Shown piece after piece: positions 7,326 through 11,259 of a stretch of DNA of 11,259 nt (the first letter of the stretch is position 1; every line of letters begins with the position of its first letter). Source of the DNA: Bacillota bacterium. GTDB taxonomy: Bacteria > Bacillota > Clostridia > Lachnospirales > Cellulosilyticaceae. The position numbers and the translations under genes were made by a program. Below the pieces are notes generated by a model that saw nothing but the letters and a program-made list of their open reading frames with translations, was not told where the DNA came from and ran no database searches. Where the stretch lies: assembly GCA_023457875.1 (NCBI GenBank), contig JAEXBC010000160.1, positions 1-11,259 on the forward strand, given 5' to 3'.

Positions 7326-8383
7326 GTGTCTTGTCTCCTCTTCATGATGTGAATTTCTGCTGGATTAATCACCATACCTACAGCTGTGCCCACTGGTGAC
7401 ATGGTGGTAGAGTGCACCATCCATAAGCACTCAGGCGAGCGAATAAGCATCTCATAGTGTACGCCCTTAAAGGTTACGGCTTCTACTGTACCATGAATCA
7501 TACCTTCCTTAACATCTACAATTTGAATATCCTCGGGTCTTACAACCACATCCACATTTTCTTCTTTCTCAAAGCCTTTATCCACACATTCAAAATCATG
7601 ACTGTGGAAATGAACTAAATAATCCTTAAGCATAACGCCTGGTAAAATATTGCTTTCTCCAATAAAATCAGCCACAAAGGAATTTTTCGGCTCGTTATAA
7701 ATATCTGTAGGTGTACCGATTTGCTGTATCTTCCCATCCTTCATAACCGCAATTGTATCTGACATACTTAAGGCTTCTTCTTGGTCATGGGTTACAAAGA
7801 TAAACGTAATCCCTACCTTTTGTTGGATACGTTTAAGTTCCAGTTGCATCCCTTTTCTAAGTTTAAGGTCTAGGGCAGCCAATGGCTCATCTAGGAGCAA
7901 TACTTCAGGCTCATTAACAAGGGCTCTAGCAATGGCAATACGCTGCTGTTCACCACCACTTAAGGAATCTACTAAACGTTTTTCATAACCAGATAGATTA
8001 ACAAGGGCAAGCATTTCTTTGACCTTCTCGCTAATAAGTTTCTTGTCCATTTTTTTGATGTGCAGTCCAAAAGCAATATTCTCCTCCACATTCATATGCG
8101 GAAAGAGAGCATACTTCTGGAAAATCGTATTAATTTTTCGCTTAAAAGGAGGTAAAGCAGCAATATTTTGATTTTCAAAAAGCACTTCACCGCTTGTTGT
8201 TTCTTCAAAACCACCAATAATTCTAAGTAAGGTTGTTTTGCCACAGCCACTTGGACCTAATAAGGTCAGAAATTCGTTGCGTCTAATATACATATTAATA
8301 TCATCTAATACAAGATGATCATCAAACTTCTTTGTTATATGCTTTAAATCAATGATATAATCTTTACTCGTTAATTGCTCCAT
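7322..8383 (-). CDS. potA: PotA, polyamine ABC transporter ATP-binding protein
   Basis: PotA hydrolyses ATP on the cytoplasmic face to drive polyamine import through PotBC. The 353-residue protein has all the ABC ATPase motifs: Walker [10 protein letters not shown] (residues 43-51), Q-loop Gln89, signature LSGGEQQR (141-148), Walker B VLLLDEP (161-167), the D-loop ALD and switch His199 in VTHDQEEA. From about residue 245 a C-terminal TOBE-type regulatory domain follows, with VVVRPEDI and [15 protein letters not shown], as in spermidine-type importers. The start has an AAAGGAG site that overlaps the stop codon of the upstream regulator, 12 bases before the ATG, so the two are probably translationally coupled. 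The high similarity to the family pattern and the potBCD genes behind it make the polyamine assignment firm. Confidence 0.96.
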   Translation of the reverse strand: MEQLTSKDYIIDLKHITKKFDDHLVLDDINMYIRRNEFLTLLGPSGCGKTTLLRIIGGFEETTSGEVLFENQNIAALPPFKRKINTIFQKYALFPHMNVEENIAFGLHIKKMDKKLISEKVKEMLALVNLSGYEKRLVDSLSGGEQQRIAIARALVNEPEVLLLDEPLAALDLKLRKGMQLELKRIQQKVGITFIFVTHDQEEALSMSDTIAVMKDGKIQQIGTPTDIYNEPKNSFVADFIGESNILPGVMLKDYLVHFHSHDFECVDKGFEKEENVDVVVRPEDIQIVDVKEGMIHGTVEAVTFKGVHYEMLIRSPECLWMVHSTTMSPVGTAVGMVINPAEIHIMKRRQDT

Positions 8384-8400
8384 ATCTTTTATCTACTCCT

Positions 8401-8943
8401 TTAGAAACTTGGTGGTGTGGCAACCCAAAGTACAATGGCCTTGGTCTTGCCTGGATTTTGAAGATAATGATCACCTGTTGGTCTAAAATAGAAACTGTCG
8501 CCTTTTTTAGCTTTGTACTTTTTATTGCCTAGATGAACATATACATTGCCTGCAATAACATATCCAAACTCTTCCCCTTCATGAGGCGCGCCTACACTTG
8601 ATTTACCGCCTGGCTCAATATAAATGAGAATGGGTTCCATATCATTTTTCTGTGCATTTGGAATCAGCCAGGTAATCATATTTTCATGTTCCTTATCTTC
8701 CTTTTCAAACACATCCTCTTTGGTAAATACTATTTTTTCTTGACTGGATTCATTGAAAAAATCCTTTAGATTTGTGCCAAGACATTCTAACATATCTATC
8801 AGTGTAGCAATTGAAGGTGAAGTTAATCCTCTTTCAACTTGGGAAATAAAGCCCTTTGACAACTCACATCTATCTGCTAACTCCTCTTGGGTAAGTCCGT
8901 TCTTCTTACGAAGCTGATTAATCTTTGCCCCTATATCCATCAT
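8401..8943 (-). CDS. XRE-family regulator with C-terminal cupin domain, likely regulator of the pot operon
   Basis: This 180-residue transcription factor has an N-terminal XRE helix-turn-helix (about residues 7-62, with GLTQEELADRCELSKGFISQVERG). Its C-terminal cupin domain (about 105-175) contains APHEGEEFGYVIAGNVYV and KKGDSFYFRPTGDHYLQN. This is the architecture of PuuR-type regulators, where the cupin binds a small effector. It heads the operon only 17 bp before potA, which strongly suggests that it controls polyamine uptake and may sense a polyamine; the effector is inferred. The ATG at 8943 follows a near-perfect AAGGAGG site with six intervening bases; a second ATG directly follows. 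Inverted repeats on either side of its promoter are candidate operators, implying autoregulation. It is not close enough to a named protein to give a gene symbol. Confidence 0.92.
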   Translation of the reverse strand: MMDIGAKINQLRKKNGLTQEELADRCELSKGFISQVERGLTSPSIATLIDMLECLGTNLKDFFNESSQEKIVFTKEDVFEKEDKEHENMITWLIPNAQKNDMEPILIYIEPGGKSSVGAPHEGEEFGYVIAGNVYVHLGNKKYKAKKGDSFYFRPTGDHYLQNPGKTKAIVLWVATPPSF

Positions 8944-8975
8944 AAACTACCTCCTTCAGGTATTTTATATATAAC

Positions 8976-8990
8976 TAAACATTTTGTTTA
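8976..8990. promoter_or_regulatory. Candidate operator 1 (downstream of the pot promoter)
   Basis: A perfect inverted repeat TAAAC-ATTTT-GTTTA lies between the promoter and the regulator start codon, about 16-30 bases after the expected transcription start. A protein bound here could block elongation or initiation. A third half-site, TAAAC at 8998-9002, lies seven bases beyond the GTTTA arm. Confidence 0.55.
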
Positions 8991-9012
8991 CATACATTAA
9001 ACTCACTTAAAA

Positions 9013-9041
9013 ATTATACCCATTTCTATGATAAACGTCAA
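9013..9041 (-). promoter_or_regulatory. Strong sigma-A promoter of the regulator-potABCD operon
   Basis: On the minus strand TTGACG (plus 9036-9041) and a perfect TATAAT (plus 9013-9018) are separated by exactly 17 bp. The -35 matches consensus at five of six positions. The DNA just upstream is A/T-rich, with a GTAATTAC palindrome at 9045-9052, and may act as an UP element. Transcription should begin near 9006, giving a leader of about 60 bases before the regulator ATG. No other good promoter was seen within the operon. Confidence 0.85.
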
Positions 9042-9068
9042 TATGTAATTACAATTATAAATAGTATC

Positions 9069-9083
9069 TAAACATTATGTTAA
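9069..9083. promoter_or_regulatory. Candidate operator 2 (upstream of the pot promoter)
   Basis: TAAAC-ATTAT-GTTAA differs from operator 1 at only two of 15 positions, and both copies are preceded by C. It lies upstream of the -35 element, with its centre 93 bp from the centre of operator 1, so the two bracket the promoter. Such a pair could allow cooperative binding or looping by the XRE-cupin regulator. Confidence 0.5.
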
Positions 9084-9100
9084 TAACAAATTTACACACT

Positions 9101-9127
9101 AAAAAAAGAGGATTTCTCCTCTTTTTT
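9101..9127 (-). terminator. Intrinsic terminator of the ABC permease operon
   Basis: AAAAAAGAGGA (9102-9112) pairs with TCCTCTTTTTT (9117-9127). On the minus strand this is a GAGGA stem with a GAAA tetraloop followed by a run of seven T, a textbook terminator 34 bases after the permease stop codon. The A/T symmetry means it could also stop plus-strand transcripts. Confidence 0.9.
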
Positions 9128-9160
9128 AATGAATCTTCATTGCCCTGTTACTTTTTAGGT

Positions 9161-10363
9161 TTATTCCTCTCGTAGTGCTTCTACTGGATCTAATTTTGCA
9201 GCCTTATAGGCAGGATATACACCAAAAACAATCCCAATCACACTAGATGTACCTACTGAGAAAATAATCATTCCCATCGTAATAGAAGCCGTTATGGTAA
9301 TGGCAGAAGCAATAATGATGCCGCCAATATAGCCCACAATTAAACCACTTATTCCTCCTAACAAGGTTAAGATTAAAGCTTCTATTAAAAACTGGGTGAG
9401 GATTTGCCTATCAGTAGCTCCTAAAGCCTTTCTTATACCGATTTCCCTTGTACGTTCACGTACCGTTACAAGCATGATGTTCATGATTCCTATTCCACCT
9501 ACTAGAAGTGAAACGCCAGCTACAACGCCTGTGAACAAACTGAGTTTGTCTAAAATGTCATTATAGGTATCTGCAGCTTCCATCATAGATGCCACCATAT
9601 AGATGCCTTCTTTTCCATGTCTCTTCTCAAGTAACTTCTTAATAGGTTCACTAAAATCAGCTGCCTCATAGTCTTCATTAATCATAACCATTGCTGTATA
9701 GGTCTTACCCTCACCCTCCATAAGATATTTATCTGCTGTTGCAAAGGGAAAATAAACGACAGGGTGAATATCTTCTATTGGAGCAGCTGAAGGGTAGACG
9801 CTCTTTGTTATTCCAATAATCTCAAAGCTTTGAACTTCTCCTCCTAGGGTAATATCTATACTCTTGCCAAGGGCATACTCAGGATTACTCATATTAAACA
9901 TGATTTTAGAAAAGTTATCTTCTACAATAATCACATTTCTTCTTACGGTTTCATCTTGCTCAATAAACATACGACCATATTTAAGGTTCAAGGATTGTAC
10001 CTTTTCGTAATCATGATCAAGACCGTAGAGAATCATCCTTTTATCTTCATTCTTATAATTACTAGCATATCCCATATACATTTCATGAGTGAGTATAATA
10101 TCTTCAACCTCTGGAATCTGAGAGATCACCTCGAAGTCCTCTGGAGTCAGTAGATTATCTTCACTAAAATCCATACATGAAATTTGAATTGTACCTTTAC
10201 CTACTCCACTAAACTCACCATTAACATAAATCTTAACACCTTCGCCTAAGCTTAGAATAATAATAACAGCACCAATCCCGATGAGCATACCTAGCATCGT
10301 TAGAAAAGTTCGTAGCTTATTACCCATTAGCTGACTTAAGGCATTTTTAATTGTCTCTTTCAT
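9161..10363 (-). CDS. MacB/FtsX-type ABC transporter permease
   Basis: This 400-residue membrane protein belongs to the MacB-like permeases, which work with a separate or fused LolD/MacB-type ATPase to move peptides, lipids or drugs or to transmit force across the envelope. One membrane helix lies at about residues 19-40, followed by a large extracytoplasmic MacB-core domain (about 45-270). The C-terminal FtsX domain has three hydrophobic segments, near 276-300, 322-353 and 362-386. The conserved cytoplasmic stretch RERTREIGIRKALGA lies at about 302-316, and the C-terminus is AAKLDPVEALREE. A GGAAGG site precedes the ATG. The gene follows a paralogous permease by 18 bp and ends at a strong terminator, so it is last in its operon. 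The ATPase must lie outside the window. The substrate cannot be told. Confidence 0.92.
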   Translation of the reverse strand: MKETIKNALSQLMGNKLRTFLTMLGMLIGIGAVIIILSLGEGVKIYVNGEFSGVGKGTIQISCMDFSEDNLLTPEDFEVISQIPEVEDIILTHEMYMGYASNYKNEDKRMILYGLDHDYEKVQSLNLKYGRMFIEQDETVRRNVIIVEDNFSKIMFNMSNPEYALGKSIDITLGGEVQSFEIIGITKSVYPSAAPIEDIHPVVYFPFATADKYLMEGEGKTYTAMVMINEDYEAADFSEPIKKLLEKRHGKEGIYMVASMMEAADTYNDILDKLSLFTGVVAGVSLLVGGIGIMNIMLVTVRERTREIGIRKALGATDRQILTQFLIEALILTLLGGISGLIVGYIGGIIIASAITITASITMGMIIFSVGTSSVIGIVFGVYPAYKAAKLDPVEALREE

Positions 10364-10381
10364 TGCACTTTCCTTCCTTTC

Positions 10382-11259
10382 CTACTCTGCTCTTAGGGCT
10401 TCAATAGGATCAAGTCTAGCAGCTTGGTATGCAGGATATACACCAAATAGAATCCCAATTGCTATTGACGTTAACGTTGAAAAGAGTATCATACCTATTG
10501 TAAACTCTGCCATAATGCCAAAGTTACTTCCAATAACAATAGCGCCTATGTATCCTAGTAGCATTCCTAAAACACCTGCAATAAGCGTCAGCATTAAGGC
10601 TTCCACTAAAAATTGTAGTAATATCGCCTTATTGGAGGCACCTAAAGCTTTGCGAATGCCTATCTCTCTCGTTCTTTCCTTCACCGTTACTAGCATGATG
10701 TTCATGATACCTACGCCACCTACTACCAATGAGATACTTGCAAGTGCACTTACAAATAGAGTAAGAATACTCATAATGCCATCTACAATCTCTATGATTT
10801 GAACATAGGTCATAATGTTATACCCATCCTTTAGGTGATGCCTCTTATTGAGAATTTGGCCAATTTTTGTAGTGACTTCACTTTGGTCATATCCATCCTC
10901 AATGAGTCCTGCTATAGTTTTCACCGCACCACCTTGACCTAGAATTTGATCAAGCTTTGCGTAAGGAATATAATAGGTCTTTCTAGAAAGATTACTCTCT
11001 AGTTCTTTTTTTGAAACATTCTTTGGCGTAGACGTTTTATAAATACCTATAATCTGAAAGCTATAGGGTTGCTTGTTGATGGCAATACGTAATTGTTCGC
11101 CTACAACCTTGCTGTAATCAATATCACCATATAAGGCTTTAGCTACTACATCAGCTATCACCACTACATTACCGTCGGTTTTTTCATCGTTCTCACTAAG
11201 ATTTCTTCCTACAAGGATATCCAGGGGTGAGATTTCATTTACATAGACAGGCTCAATTC
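10382..11259 (-). CDS. MacB/FtsX-type ABC transporter permease, paralogue of the neighbour (C-terminal part, cut by window edge)
   Basis: The reading frame is open to the right edge, so 291 residues plus the stop are visible and the N-terminus is missing. The visible part starts inside the extracytoplasmic MacB-core domain (ISPLDILVGRNLSENDE, then VVVIADVVAKALYGD). It ends with an FtsX domain containing VGGVGIMNIMLVTVKERTREIGIRKALGA and the C-terminal AARLDPIEALRAE. An internal GTG at 11164 could be mistaken for a start, but the coding pattern continues upstream through the conserved GRxL...VVVIAD region. It precedes a paralogous permease by 18 bp and probably pairs with it, with an ATPase gene further upstream. 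The family is certain; the partner and the substrate are not visible. Confidence 0.92.
   Translation of the reverse strand, partial: IEPVYVNEISPLDILVGRNLSENDEKTDGNVVVIADVVAKALYGDIDYSKVVGEQLRIAINKQPYSFQIIGIYKTSTPKNVSKKELESNLSRKTYYIPYAKLDQILGQGGAVKTIAGLIEDGYDQSEVTTKIGQILNKRHHLKDGYNIMTYVQIIEIVDGIMSILTLFVSALASISLVVGGVGIMNIMLVTVKERTREIGIRKALGASNKAILLQFLVEALMLTLIAGVLGMLLGYIGAIVIGSNFGIMAEFTIGMILFSTLTSIAIGILFGVYPAYQAARLDPIEALRAE

Noticed and set aside
11165..11259. Second permease starting at the internal GTG at 11164
   Set aside because: The same frame stays open to the window edge and encodes conserved MacB-core sequence (GRNLSENDE...VVVIAD), so the gene is cut by the edge rather than starting there.

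Overview
The window looks like a chromosomal segment of a low-GC Firmicute, most likely a Clostridia member of the Lachnospirales type. This rests on AT-rich intergenic DNA, strong AGGAGG-type ribosome binding sites, sigma-A-like promoters, A/T-rich codon use and the character of the encoded proteins. The assignment is by eye; no database was searched. Ten of eleven genes lie on the minus strand, so the text below runs from left to right while most transcription runs right to left.

Layout. Positions 1-2807 hold the SbcCD DNA-end-processing nuclease: sbcD followed by the N-terminal half of sbcC, which leaves the window at its left edge. The two overlap by 11 bp. Diverging from sbcD on the plus strand (2983-4002) is a membrane-anchored alpha/beta-hydrolase whose catalytic triad positions all appear substituted. 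It converges on a hairpin (4031-4075) with the operon to its right. That operon (8943 down to 4111) reads: XRE-cupin regulator, potA, potB, potC, potD, then a stand-alone DsrE-like protein of the YedF type. Positions 9161-11259 hold two tandem MacB/FtsX-type ABC permeases. The first in transcription order is cut by the right edge, and the second ends at a strong intrinsic terminator (9101-9127).

How the genes work together. PotA (ATPase), PotB and PotC (permeases) and PotD (lipoprotein substrate-binding protein) form a complete spermidine/putrescine importer. Tight spacing (17 bp, a 4-bp overlap, a 1-bp overlap) indicates one transcript from a near-consensus promoter (TTGACG-17-TATAAT, 9013-9041). 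The regulator at the head of the operon probably senses polyamine status. Two near-identical inverted repeats of the form CTAAACATTWTGTTWA flank the promoter and are the best candidates for its operators.

The most unusual non-coding feature is the 153-bp gap between potC and potD. Most of it is a degenerate 11-bp tandem array of eleven units with spacings of 10 or 11 bp. It puts TAA stops in all three sense frames, and on the mRNA it would be an A-rich, probably unstructured leader for potD. I found no CRISPR array, insertion sequence, prophage, tRNA or rRNA gene.
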